Positions 14,905-23,653 of a stretch of DNA of 27,199 bases are shown here, in pieces. The stretch is from WQUF01 sp031549885. Its GTDB lineage: Bacteria; Bacillota; Clostridia; Clostridiales; Clostridiaceae. The stretch is taken from the NCBI GenBank assembly GCA_031549885.1, contig JAVBPD010000101.1, positions 1 to 27,199 on the forward strand, given 5' to 3'. A program made the translations under genes and the position numbers. Every line of letters begins with the position of its first letter. Within the stretch, counting starts at the first letter, position 1. The notes beneath the pieces are model-generated. The model did not search any database, had not been told where the DNA came from, and was given only the letters and a program-made list of their open reading frames with translations.

Positions 14905-15237
14905 ATGAGCATTAAAAAGACATATTTAGAAAAATCTAGGCAAAAAATTGGTTATGTGGAATATGAAATGAAAGATGATAACTTATATATACTTTCTACT
15001 TTTTTAGAGGAAAGGTATAGAAATATACTTATTGTTAGAGATATCTGCAGAAAGTTTCACGACATTTTAGAAAACGAAGATCCAGAATATATAATAGCTG
15101 CTATTGATGATAAGGAAAGTTTTACAAAAATGCTTAAAAATGTAATTAAAGATATTAAAATATATGAAGAAAATGGGAAAGATTACATGAAAATGGATTC
15201 CTATCAGGTAAAACAAAAGCTGAAATCCTTTATTTAA
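14905..15237 (+). CDS. Hypothetical protein, 110 aa
   Basis: Not recognised. The product is soluble, rich in Lys, Glu, Asp and Tyr, and has an alternating strand-like N-terminal part (GYVEYEMKDDNLYILSTF) followed by helical segments. The N-terminal strands and the following ERYRN loosely recall an acetyltransferase (GNAT) core, but the acetyl-CoA loop (RxxGxG/A) is missing, so this is not claimed. TTTGGAGG just upstream and a clean terminator right after the stop show that it is a genuine single-gene unit. Confidence 0.7.
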   Translation: MSIKKTYLEKSRQKIGYVEYEMKDDNLYILSTFLEERYRNILIVRDICRKFHDILENEDPEYIIAAIDDKESFTKMLKNVIKDIKIYEENGKDYMKMDSYQVKQKLKSFI

Positions 15238-15238
15238 A

Positions 15239-15268
15239 AAAGCTTGCAAGTTAAATCTTGCAAGCTTT
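15239..15268. terminator. Bidirectional terminator
   Basis: AAAGCTTGCAAG (15239-15250) pairs perfectly with CTTGCAAGCTTT (15257-15268) over a 6-nt loop. It sits between the 110-aa gene and the convergent aminotransferase gene and can serve both. Confidence 0.85.
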
Positions 15269-15277
15269 AAAATTATA

Positions 15278-16468
15278 TTATTCTTTATAATTTTCTAAAC
15301 CAGCTTTAATAATTCGTGCAGAATCCTCTAAAGCATCACAATTAATACAATAGGAGAATCTAACCTCATTTAATCCTTCAGTAAGCGGATCAGAATAAAA
15401 TCCATTAGCTGGTGCCATCATAACTGTTTTGTTATCTACCCTAAAATCAGTTAATAACCATTTGCAGAAATTTTCAGCGTTTTTAATTGGAAGTTTTGCT
15501 ATTATATAAAACGCTCCTGCAGGTTTTTCACATATTACTCCAGGTATAGAGGATAATCCAGAATGCAATGTATCTCTGCGTTTTTTATACTCATCTCTAA
15601 CGGAATCAAAGTACTCCTTTGGTGTTTTAATTAAAGCAGTAGCACCAACTTGTTCTAATGTAGGTGAGCATAACCTTGCTTGTGACATTTTAAGTACATT
15701 TTGTATAAGTTCTTTGTTTTTAGATGCTATTACTCCAACCCTTGCACCGCATGCTGAATATCTCTTTGAGACGCTATCAATTAAAACAGTTCTATCTTTC
15801 ATATCTTCTCTATAAAGTGGTGAATAATTTGTATCGGTTTCATAAATAAATTCTCTATAAACTTCATCTGTGATGTAATATAAATCGTGTTTAATGCAAA
15901 GATCGCAAAGCCTATCTATTTCTTCTTTAGTGTAAACAACACCAGTTGGGTTTCCTGGATTTGAAAGAAGTAGTGCCTTTGTATTTGGCTTTAAACAAGA
16001 TTCTAAAACTTCAAATGAAGGAAGTCTAAAACCGTCTTCAGGTTTAGTTGGAAATACAACCATTTTATTTCCAACAATATCTGCTATATTTCTATAATTT
16101 GTATAAAATGGGTTGGAAGTTAATACTGAATCTTCATTATCAAGGCAAGCCGAGAATGCAAATAACAATGCTTCACTGCCGCCATTTGTAACAAGAAGCT
16201 CATCCTCAGAAAAGTCTAAATTAATAGTTTTGTAATATTCAATATAGCTTTGTATTAATGGGTTTATACCTTGGGAATCACAATAAGAGAGAACTTTTTG
16301 TTCAAAATTTTTTACTGCATCAAAAAATAGTTCTGGAGTTTCAACATCTGGTTGTCCAATGTTTAAGTGATAAACTGAAACGCCCTCTTTTTTTGCCCCT
16401 GCAGCATAAGGATTTAGCTTCCTTATAGGTGAATAGATCATGTTTTGTACTCTATTGGATAATTTCAA
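15278..16468 (-). CDS. Class I/II PLP-dependent aminotransferase
   Basis: Fold-type I aminotransferase of the aspartate aminotransferase group, 396 residues from the chosen start. Visible motifs are HLNIGQPDVETP near the N-terminus, SNPGNPTG, YYITDEVYREF (the PLP-ring Asp and Tyr) and the Schiff-base lysine in DSVSKRYSACG (Lys235), with a C-terminal Arg-containing RFSYC. The exact amino-acid substrate is not evident. I place the start at TTG 16468, which lies 8 bases after GGAAG. The GTG nine bases further upstream overlaps that Shine-Dalgarno sequence and cannot use it. It is a single gene, divergent from miaB. Confidence 0.88.
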   Translation of the reverse strand: MKLSNRVQNMIYSPIRKLNPYAAGAKKEGVSVYHLNIGQPDVETPELFFDAVKNFEQKVLSYCDSQGINPLIQSYIEYYKTINLDFSEDELLVTNGGSEALLFAFSACLDNEDSVLTSNPFYTNYRNIADIVGNKMVVFPTKPEDGFRLPSFEVLESCLKPNTKALLLSNPGNPTGVVYTKEEIDRLCDLCIKHDLYYITDEVYREFIYETDTNYSPLYREDMKDRTVLIDSVSKRYSACGARVGVIASKNKELIQNVLKMSQARLCSPTLEQVGATALIKTPKEYFDSVRDEYKKRRDTLHSGLSSIPGVICEKPAGAFYIIAKLPIKNAENFCKWLLTDFRVDNKTVMMAPANGFYSDPLTEGLNEVRFSYCINCDALEDSARIIKAGLENYKE

Positions 16469-16681
16469 AAAAAACACTTCCTTTATTAATCATTATGTTA
16501 GGAAATTAATGAAAACGTATTTCTCAATCTCATTATATTAAATGTTATTTTTAGTGTCAATTTTTTAACACTTTTTTTTTATATACATATAGTTTATAAT
16601 TATTTATAAACAAAAGAAGGCTAAAAAACACAGAAACTTAAGACTTTCTTTTAGTTAATACAATTTGAGGTGTACTTTTTA

Positions 16682-18004
16682 ATGAGTAAATTTTACTTTA
16701 TTGAAACATGGGGATGTCAGATGAATGAAGAAGATTCTGAAAAATTATCAGGCATGCTTAATAATTTAAATTACATTAAATGCAAAAAAAGAGAAGAAGC
16801 TGATATAATAATATTCAACACGTGTTGTGTTAGAGAAAATGCAGAACTTAAAGTATATGGTAATTTGGGAGAGTTAAAAGGGTTAAAGAAGAAAAAAAAG
16901 GATTTAATAATAGCTGTGTGTGGGTGTATGATGCAACAAAAGGGCATGGCTCAGAAGCTTATTAAAAGATATCCTTTTGTGGACATAATATTTGGAACTC
17001 ATAATTCATACAAGTTTCCCGAATATTTAAATAGATCAATACAAGAAGAAAAATCTATAATTGAAATATATGATAAAGAAGAAAAAATAGTAGAAGGAAT
17101 TCCTGTAGACAGATTGAGCACCATTAAAGCATTTGTTACAATAATGTATGGATGTAATAATTTTTGCACTTATTGTATTGTACCATTTGTAAGAGGAAGG
17201 GAAAGAAGTCGAGACAAAGCTAATATTATAAGCGAAATAAAAGATCTTGCAGAAAAAGGATATAAAGAAATTACTTTACTTGGTCAAAACGTAAATTCAT
17301 ATGGAAAAGATTTAAATGAAAATGTAACATTTGCTTCACTTTTAGAGGCTATTTCTAAAATAGAAGGAATACTTAGAATAAGATTTATGACATCACATCC
17401 AAAAGATTTAACTGATGAATTAATTGATGTAATCTCTAAAAACTCTAAAATCGTAAATCAAATTCACCTACCAGTTCAGTCAGGATCTACAAATATTTTA
17501 AAGCGCATGAATAGAGGATATACAAGGGAAGATTATTTAAATTTAGTTTGCAAAATAAAAAATAAAATACCGGAGATTTCATTAACTACAGATATTATAA
17601 TTGGATTTCCTGGAGAAACAAATGAGGATGTAGAAGAAACAATTTCCCTTTGTGAAAAGGTTAAATTTGATTCAGCTTATACATTTATTTATTCAAAGAG
17701 AGAAGGTACAATAGCGTATAAGTATGATGACGATATTGACGATGAAGTAAAGCATAAAAGATTTAATAAATTAGTTGAAGCTTTAAATGAAATATCATTG
17801 TCAAATAATAAAAAATGTTTAAATAAAGAATTTGATGTTTTAGTAGAAGGGCCTAGTAAAAACGATGAATCAAAGCTTATGGGAAGAACTGAAGGAGGAA
17901 AGCTTGTTAATTTTTCTTGTAATAATGATATGATAGGAAAAATAGTGAAAGTTAAGATTACAGATGTTAGAACTCATTCTCTTTTAGGAGAAGTTTCTAA
18001 TTAA
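16682..18004 (+). CDS. miaB: tRNA-2-methylthio-N6-dimethylallyladenosine synthase MiaB
   Basis: Radical-SAM methylthiotransferase that converts i6A37 to ms2i6A37 in tRNAs reading UNN codons. The N-terminal UPF0004 domain has Cys12, Cys48 and Cys82 for one 4Fe-4S cluster. The radical-SAM domain has Cys158, Cys162 and Cys165 in CNNFCTYC, and a TRAM domain ends the 440-residue protein. ATG 16682 is chosen because TTGAGGTG lies at proper distance. A GTG four codons upstream overlaps that site. It opens a cluster that also contains miaA, the enzyme that makes its substrate, and is 18 bp before mutS. Confidence 0.95.
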   Translation: MSKFYFIETWGCQMNEEDSEKLSGMLNNLNYIKCKKREEADIIIFNTCCVRENAELKVYGNLGELKGLKKKKKDLIIAVCGCMMQQKGMAQKLIKRYPFVDIIFGTHNSYKFPEYLNRSIQEEKSIIEIYDKEEKIVEGIPVDRLSTIKAFVTIMYGCNNFCTYCIVPFVRGRERSRDKANIISEIKDLAEKGYKEITLLGQNVNSYGKDLNENVTFASLLEAISKIEGILRIRFMTSHPKDLTDELIDVISKNSKIVNQIHLPVQSGSTNILKRMNRGYTREDYLNLVCKIKNKIPEISLTTDIIIGFPGETNEDVEETISLCEKVKFDSAYTFIYSKREGTIAYKYDDDIDDEVKHKRFNKLVEALNEISLSNNKKCLNKEFDVLVEGPSKNDESKLMGRTEGGKLVNFSCNNDMIGKIVKVKITDVRTHSLLGEVSN

Positions 18005-18022
18005 TGAGGGGGATATAATTTT

Positions 18023-20584
18023 ATGGCCTTAAGTCCTATGATGCAGCACTATATGAGGATAAAAGAAGAGTATAAAGATGAGCTTATTTTTTATAGACTT
18101 GGAGATTTTTATGAAATGTTCTTTGAAGATGCTAAAATTGCGTCAAAAGAATTAGAGCTTACCCTTACTGGAAAAGATTGTGGACTTTCTGAAAGAGCTC
18201 CTATGTGTGGCGTGCCATTTCATGCAGCTGAAAGTTACATTGGAAAACTTGTTAATAAAGGCTATAAAGTTTGTATTTGTGAGCAAATGGAAGATCCTAA
18301 AGATGCCAAAGGAATAGTGAAAAGAGACGTTGTAAAAGTTATAACTCCAGGAACCTTAATTAATACATCTTTTTTAGAAGATAAAAAGAATAATTATATA
18401 CTTTGTGCACTTGTAGCAATGAATCAAGTTTTTTTAAGCTTTTGTGATATATTAACTGGTGAATTTAAATCTACAAATTTTGCCTTTGAAGAAGGATCGT
18501 TTATTTCTGAAATAAGCAAAGTTTCTCCTTCAGAGGTAATACTATTTAAAGAAAATGCATATTTAGAAAAACTGTTAAAAGACAGAATTGATACATTAAT
18601 ATCCTATGCAGATGAAGACGAATTAAATATGGATAAGATTTTGCAAAGAAGTTTTTCAAACTATCATAAGCTTCAATCTTATGGATTAAAAAGAGTGTGT
18701 TTTAAATTAATAAAATACATTGAATACACTCAAAAATCATCCTTAAGCCATATTGATAAAATTGATTTTTATAATACAAAGGATTTCATGACAATAGATG
18801 TAAATTCTAAAAAAAACCTTGAGCTTTTAGAAAATTTAAAAGATAAAGGCAAAAAAGGCTCCCTTCTTTGGGTTTTAGATGAAACAGTTACATCCATTGG
18901 AGGTAGGACGCTTAGAAAATGGATAGAGCTTCCTTTATATAATGAAAAAAAGATAAAAAATAGGCTTGATTCTGTTGAAGAATTAAAAAATAATGTGATG
19001 ATGAGGGAAAACATAAAAGAATCCCTTTCAAAAATATATGATATTGAAAGAATACTTGGAAAAGTGTGTTCAAAAAGTGTAAATGCAAAGGAATTAATAG
19101 CATTAAAAAACTCTCTTTCAAATTTACCAAGGTTAAAGGAATCTATAGAAAATTGCAATACTGCATCTTTAAAATATGTCCATGATAATTTAGACTTGCT
19201 TTTAGATATACATGATATTTTAGATAAGTCAATTATGGACCAAGTAGCTGTTTCTATAAAAGAAGGAGATATAATTAAGGACGGATTTAATAAAGAAATT
19301 GATGAATTAAGATCAGCCAAAAGAGATGGAAAAGCTTGGGTTTTAGAGCTTGAAAGAAAGGAAAGGGAATTTACTGGTATAAAGTCTTTAAAAGTAGGAT
19401 ATAACAAAGTATTTGGATATTATATTGAAATTACAAGAGCAAATTTTAATTTAATTCCAGAAGGTCGATATATTAGGAAACAAACACTGACAAATGCTGA
19501 AAGATTTATAACAGAGGATTTAAAAGTTATTGAAGAAAAAATTTTAAGTGCTGAAGAGGGTTTAAATAATTTAGAATACGAAGTTTTTGTATCTATACGA
19601 GATAAAGTAGAAGTTGCAAAGGATAGAATAAAGAAGACTTCATCTATAATAGGAGTTTTAGATGCAATGCTTTCTCTTGCAATTGTTGCAGAAAACTACA
19701 ATTATGTAAAACCTGTTATTTCTGAAAATGGTGAAGTTATAATAAAAGATGGAAGGCACCCTGTTGTTGAGAGGATTTTAAAAAGAGGAGATTTTGTGCC
19801 AAATGATACTAAGATCGATATAGACGATGATCAAATGATCATAATTACTGGGCCAAATATGGCAGGCAAATCAACTTATATGAGACAAGTAGCACTTATT
19901 ACAATAATGGCTCACATGGGATCTTTTGTTCCAGCAAGTTATGCAAGCATTTCAATCTGTGATAAGATATTTACAAGGATAGGGGCTTCAGATGATTTAG
20001 TTGGAGGAAAATCTACATTTATGGTTGAAATGTGGGAAGTTTCCAACATACTTCAAAACGCTACTACTAAATCTTTAATTATTTTAGATGAAGTTGGAAG
20101 GGGAACATCTACCTTTGATGGTTTGTCTATTGCTAGTGCAGTTGTAGAATATATTTGCACTAAGGATTTTTTAAGGTGTAAAACATTGTTTGCAACTCAT
20201 TATCATGAGATAATTCAACTAGAAAACACTATAAAGGGATTAAAAAATTACTCTATTAAAGTAAAAAGGTTAGATAATGATATAATTTTTTTAAGAAAAA
20301 TAGTAAAAGGTGGAGCGGATGAATCCTATGGTATAGATGTTGCAAGGCTTGCAGGAGTTCCTGATGAAGTAATTAAAAGGGCAAATGAAATACTTAAAGA
20401 GGTTGAATTTGAAAAATTTTCTCTTCTTAATAAAAATCATAACGATAATTTTAACAATGAAAATGAAATAGATGATGAAAAGAATTTAATTATAGATGAC
20501 ATAAAGAACATAGATATTATGAACTTAACACCAATGCAAGCATTAACTAAGCTTTATGAAATTTATGAAAAACTTAAAAAATAA
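18023..20584 (+). CDS. mutS: DNA mismatch repair protein MutS
   Basis: Mismatch sensor of 853 residues. The mismatch-contact motif Phe-Tyr-Glu is at 29-31 (GDFYEMF). The ABC-type ATPase domain has Walker A GPNMAGKST (610-618), ILDEVGRGTSTFDG as Walker B/signature and TLFATHYHE as the His switch. The length is normal for MutS1. A poorly conserved acidic and Asn-rich linker (about residues 800-835) precedes a short C-terminal helical part. GAGGGGG supports the start. It is 9 bp before mutL, so the two partners are co-expressed. Confidence 0.98.
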   Translation: MALSPMMQHYMRIKEEYKDELIFYRLGDFYEMFFEDAKIASKELELTLTGKDCGLSERAPMCGVPFHAAESYIGKLVNKGYKVCICEQMEDPKDAKGIVKRDVVKVITPGTLINTSFLEDKKNNYILCALVAMNQVFLSFCDILTGEFKSTNFAFEEGSFISEISKVSPSEVILFKENAYLEKLLKDRIDTLISYADEDELNMDKILQRSFSNYHKLQSYGLKRVCFKLIKYIEYTQKSSLSHIDKIDFYNTKDFMTIDVNSKKNLELLENLKDKGKKGSLLWVLDETVTSIGGRTLRKWIELPLYNEKKIKNRLDSVEELKNNVMMRENIKESLSKIYDIERILGKVCSKSVNAKELIALKNSLSNLPRLKESIENCNTASLKYVHDNLDLLLDIHDILDKSIMDQVAVSIKEGDIIKDGFNKEIDELRSAKRDGKAWVLELERKEREFTGIKSLKVGYNKVFGYYIEITRANFNLIPEGRYIRKQTLTNAERFITEDLKVIEEKILSAEEGLNNLEYEVFVSIRDKVEVAKDRIKKTSSIIGVLDAMLSLAIVAENYNYVKPVISENGEVIIKDGRHPVVERILKRGDFVPNDTKIDIDDDQMIIITGPNMAGKSTYMRQVALITIMAHMGSFVPASYASISICDKIFTRIGASDDLVGGKSTFMVEMWEVSNILQNATTKSLIILDEVGRGTSTFDGLSIASAVVEYICTKDFLRCKTLFATHYHEIIQLENTIKGLKNYSIKVKRLDNDIIFLRKIVKGGADESYGIDVARLAGVPDEVIKRANEILKEVEFEKFSLLNKNHNDNFNNENEIDDEKNLIIDDIKNIDIMNLTPMQALTKLYEIYEKLKK

Positions 20585-20593
20585 GGTGGTATT

Positions 20594-22351
20594 TTGGATA
20601 GAATAAACCTATTAGATAAAGACACATTTAACAAAATAGCTGCTGGGGAAGTGGTGGAAAGGCCGTCATCTGTTATTAAGGAATTAATAGAAAATTCTAT
20701 AGATGCAAATAGCAAAAACATACATATTTACGTGGAAGATGGTGGAAGGAGAAGCATTAGAATATTAGATGATGGAGATGGAATACATCCAGATGATATT
20801 GAAAAAGCCTTTATGCCTCATTCTACAAGCAAAATAAAAAATATTGATGATATATATAACATAAAATCCATGGGATTTAGGGGAGAGGCACTTCCTAGTA
20901 TAGCCTCTGTTTCAAAAGTTTCCTTAAAAAGCAAAATAAAGGAATATGAATTAGGAAGGGAAATAGAAATATGGGGAGGGAGCATGCGATCTATAAAAGA
21001 TGTTGGCATGCAAAATGGAACTCAAGTTTTGGTAAATGATATTTTCTTTTCTACACCAGCAAGGCTTAAATTTTTAAAACAATCTGCTTTAGAGTTTTCT
21101 GTAATTAGCGATACAGTAACAAGAATTGCACTAGGAAATCTTGATGTATCATTTAGTTTATATAAAGATGATAAAAAGGTTCTTCATACAAATGGAAATA
21201 AAAATATAAAGGAAGCTATTTTTTCAATTTATGGTAAGACTTTTTCTGATAATCTAATAGATGTATTATACCATAAGGATATTGGAACAATTTCAGGAGT
21301 TGTTGGAGATGAAATAATATCTAGAGGAAATAGAAATAATCAAACCTTATTTGTTAACAATAGGTATATAAAGAATAAAGCATTGGTCATAGCTGTTGAA
21401 AACGCATTTAAGTCTTTTATAATGATAAATAAATTTCCTTTCTTTGTTTTAAATATTGAGACATTTCCAGACTTTGTAGATGTAAATGTTCATCCTCAAA
21501 AAATGGAAGTGAAATTTTTAAAAGAAAAAGAAATTTTTTCTTTAGTATTTGAAGGAGTTCATGGAGCTCTTAGAGACTATTTTAAAAAAGAAAAATTTGA
21601 AATTGCAAGTAAAGATACTAATTATGAGCCCTTTGAAATGTTTCAAGAAAAAATAAATATAAGTGAAGTCCTAATTCCTTATGATTTAAATTGCAGAACT
21701 AATACAATTTGTAGTTTAAATGAAAAGGCAGATAAAATTGCTCCAGTTAATGAGTTTAAAGATAAAGAAGGCAAATTTCCTAATCTCTCTATTATTGGTC
21801 AATTTAACAATACGTATATAATTTGTCAGCATGATGGAAGTCTATATATGATTGACCAACATGCAGCTCACGAGAAAATAAATTTCGAGAAGTATATGAA
21901 AAACATTAAAGAGAGAAAGGTTGTATCACAAATTCTATTAATGCCTGAAATTATAGAATTAACCATTGGAGAAGCTGTTTTTGTAGAAGAAAATAAAGAA
22001 ATTTTTGAAAATTCTGGATTTATTTTCGAATATTTTGGCAAAAATACTATTGCATTAAAAGAAGTGCCAATTTTTTTAGGAAATAATAATCCTAAATCAA
22101 TATTTATGGATGTTTTAATAAATTTACAATCTCTTGGGTCAGGCAAAGAAAGCGAAGTAAGATATAATAAAATTGCACAAATTGCTTGCAGGGCTTCTGT
22201 AAAAGCTATGGATCGGTTAATTTATGAAGAGATGGTGTCATTAATTAATGAGCTTAAGAGCATAGATGAACCATTTACTTGTCCACATGGAAGGCCTACT
22301 ATAATCAAATATTCACTTAAAGATATTGAAAAATGGTTTAAAAGGATATAG
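20594..22351 (+). CDS. mutL: DNA mismatch repair protein MutL
   Basis: GHKL ATPase that couples MutS to later repair steps, 585 residues, slightly short for the family owing to a brief linker. N-terminal motifs are ENSIDA, DDGDGI and GFRGEAL. The C-terminal domain carries the endonuclease motif DQHA-X2-E-X4-E (Asp421 to Glu432), plus ACRASV and CPHGRPT. It should therefore nick DNA itself, as in bacteria lacking MutH. The start is TTG with AGGTGG 4-5 bases upstream; no better ATG exists, because the conserved N-terminus begins here. Confidence 0.97.
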   Translation: MDRINLLDKDTFNKIAAGEVVERPSSVIKELIENSIDANSKNIHIYVEDGGRRSIRILDDGDGIHPDDIEKAFMPHSTSKIKNIDDIYNIKSMGFRGEALPSIASVSKVSLKSKIKEYELGREIEIWGGSMRSIKDVGMQNGTQVLVNDIFFSTPARLKFLKQSALEFSVISDTVTRIALGNLDVSFSLYKDDKKVLHTNGNKNIKEAIFSIYGKTFSDNLIDVLYHKDIGTISGVVGDEIISRGNRNNQTLFVNNRYIKNKALVIAVENAFKSFIMINKFPFFVLNIETFPDFVDVNVHPQKMEVKFLKEKEIFSLVFEGVHGALRDYFKKEKFEIASKDTNYEPFEMFQEKINISEVLIPYDLNCRTNTICSLNEKADKIAPVNEFKDKEGKFPNLSIIGQFNNTYIICQHDGSLYMIDQHAAHEKINFEKYMKNIKERKVVSQILLMPEIIELTIGEAVFVEENKEIFENSGFIFEYFGKNTIALKEVPIFLGNNNPKSIFMDVLINLQSLGSGKESEVRYNKIAQIACRASVKAMDRLIYEEMVSLINELKSIDEPFTCPHGRPTIIKYSLKDIEKWFKRI

Positions 22352-22356
22352 AATTA

Positions 22357-23289
22357 ATGAGAAAGATTTTGGTAATAACTGGACCTACTGCAGTTGGAAA
22401 GTCTGCACTTGCTATTTTAGCTGCAAATGATTTAAATGGTGAAATTATTTCATGTGATTCCATGCAAATATACAAAAAATTAAATATTGGATCTGCAAAA
22501 ATCACAGAAAAAGAGAAGGAGAGAGTTGCACATCATTTAATTGACATTATTTCTCCATTTGACTGTTTTAGTGCTTCTAATTTTAAAGAGCTTTGCACTT
22601 TAAAAATCAATGAAATTATGGGAAGAGATAAAGTACCTATACTTACTGGTGGCACAATGATGTACATAGATTCAGTTGTTAAGAATTACGATTTTACAGA
22701 AGCTTGTAGAGATGAAAAGTACAGAGACTACTTAGAGAATTTAGCAGAAGAAAATGGAAAAGAATATGTTCATTCTCTTTTACTAGAAAAAGATAAAATT
22801 TCTTATGATGCAATACCTTATAATAATTTAAAAAGAGTTATAAGGGCACTTGAAGTTTATAAGTTAACAGGAAAGCCAATTAGTGAATTTAATGCTCTAA
22901 ATAAAAAAAGCTTAGCTATTTATGATTATGAATATATAGTCCTATACATGGATAGAACTAAATTATATGAAAGAATAAATAAAAGAGTAGACAAAATGTT
23001 AAATGATGGCTTAATAGATGAAGTAATGGAACTTAAAAATTTAGGTCTAACTACATTAAATCAGTCCATGCAGGGAATTGGATACAAAGAAGTATTAGAT
23101 TATTTAGACAAAAAAATTGATTATGAGACCATGGTAAACTTAATAAAAAAAAGAAGCAGAAATTACGCAAAAAGGCAGCTTACATGGTTTAGAGGTGTGG
23201 AAAAAGCTAAGTGGATTAATACTTTAGAATATGAAGATTTGTATCATTTAAAACAGAAAATAATAGATTTATATAATGGTTTAGGATAA
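22357..23289 (+). CDS. miaA: tRNA dimethylallyltransferase MiaA
   Basis: Transfers a dimethylallyl group to N6 of A37 in tRNA, giving i6A, the substrate of MiaB. The P-loop is GPTAVGKS (9-16). SCDSMQIYKKLNIGSAK carries the conserved catalytic Asp, and LTGGTMMY and the FRGVEKAKW tail also match. The 310 residues are typical. It starts 5 bp after mutL with AAAGGAT as a ribosome binding site inside the mutL end. Confidence 0.97.
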   Translation: MRKILVITGPTAVGKSALAILAANDLNGEIISCDSMQIYKKLNIGSAKITEKEKERVAHHLIDIISPFDCFSASNFKELCTLKINEIMGRDKVPILTGGTMMYIDSVVKNYDFTEACRDEKYRDYLENLAEENGKEYVHSLLLEKDKISYDAIPYNNLKRVIRALEVYKLTGKPISEFNALNKKSLAIYDYEYIVLYMDRTKLYERINKRVDKMLNDGLIDEVMELKNLGLTTLNQSMQGIGYKEVLDYLDKKIDYETMVNLIKKRSRNYAKRQLTWFRGVEKAKWINTLEYEDLYHLKQKIIDLYNGLG

Positions 23290-23356
23290 ATAAAATAAAG
23301 GATTATATTAAAATTTATAGAAAATATTAATTATATCTATCAGGAGGGAGCAAATT

Positions 23357-23617
23357 ATGAATAAAACAACAAATAATCTGCAAGATATTTTTTTAAATGG
23401 GGCAAGAAAATCGAAAACATTAGTTACAATTTTTTTGACAAATGGATTTCAATTAAAAGGTTATGTTAAGGGATTTGATTCCTTTACAATTGTTTTAGAT
23501 AATTCAGGTAAACAATATATCATATATAAACATGCAATATCCACTATAGTTCCTGCAAATGCAATTTTATTCAATACCACAAGTTCAAATTTTGAGGAAA
23601 ATACACACAAAGAATAG
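23357..23617 (+). CDS. hfq: RNA chaperone Hfq
   Basis: Sm-like hexameric RNA-binding protein, 86 residues. The Sm1 motif runs from about residue 8 (NLQDIFLNGARKSK, then VTIFLTNGFQLKG and DSFTIVL). Sm2 is YIIYKHAISTIVP. The C-terminal tail is short, as is usual in Firmicutes. CAGGAGGG gives a very strong ribosome binding site. It follows miaA by 67 bp, the common miaA-hfq pairing. A terminator begins inside its last codons. Confidence 0.97.
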   Translation: MNKTTNNLQDIFLNGARKSKTLVTIFLTNGFQLKGYVKGFDSFTIVLDNSGKQYIIYKHAISTIVPANAILFNTTSSNFEENTHKE

Positions 23618-23638
23618 GGAGTATACCTATTCTTTTTT
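23610..23638 (+). terminator. Rho-independent terminator overlapping the hfq stop
   Basis: AAGAATAGG (23610-23618) pairs with CCTATTCTT (23626-23634) over a 7-nt loop and is followed by a T-run. The hfq stop TAG (23615-23617) lies in the left arm. The next gene starts only 16 bp later and has no visible promoter of its own, so partial read-through is likely. Confidence 0.75.
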
Positions 23639-23653
23639 ATTGAAAGGGAAAAG

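Noticed and set aside
16571..16600. Promoter for the miaB cluster with TATAAT at 16595-16600
   Set aside because: The -10 is good, but at the right distance only a T-run is present as -35, so it is not listed as a feature.
16612..16652. Possible hairpin AAAAGAAGG...CTTTCTTTT in the miaB leader
   Set aside because: The arms pair well for only about seven bases in AT-rich DNA across a long loop; not convincing as a riboswitch or attenuator.
18769..19407. 212-residue minus-strand frame within mutS
   Set aside because: It lies wholly inside a certain gene, is rich in Ser/Phe/Leu as expected for the reverse complement of AT-rich coding DNA, and has no ribosome binding site that I can see.
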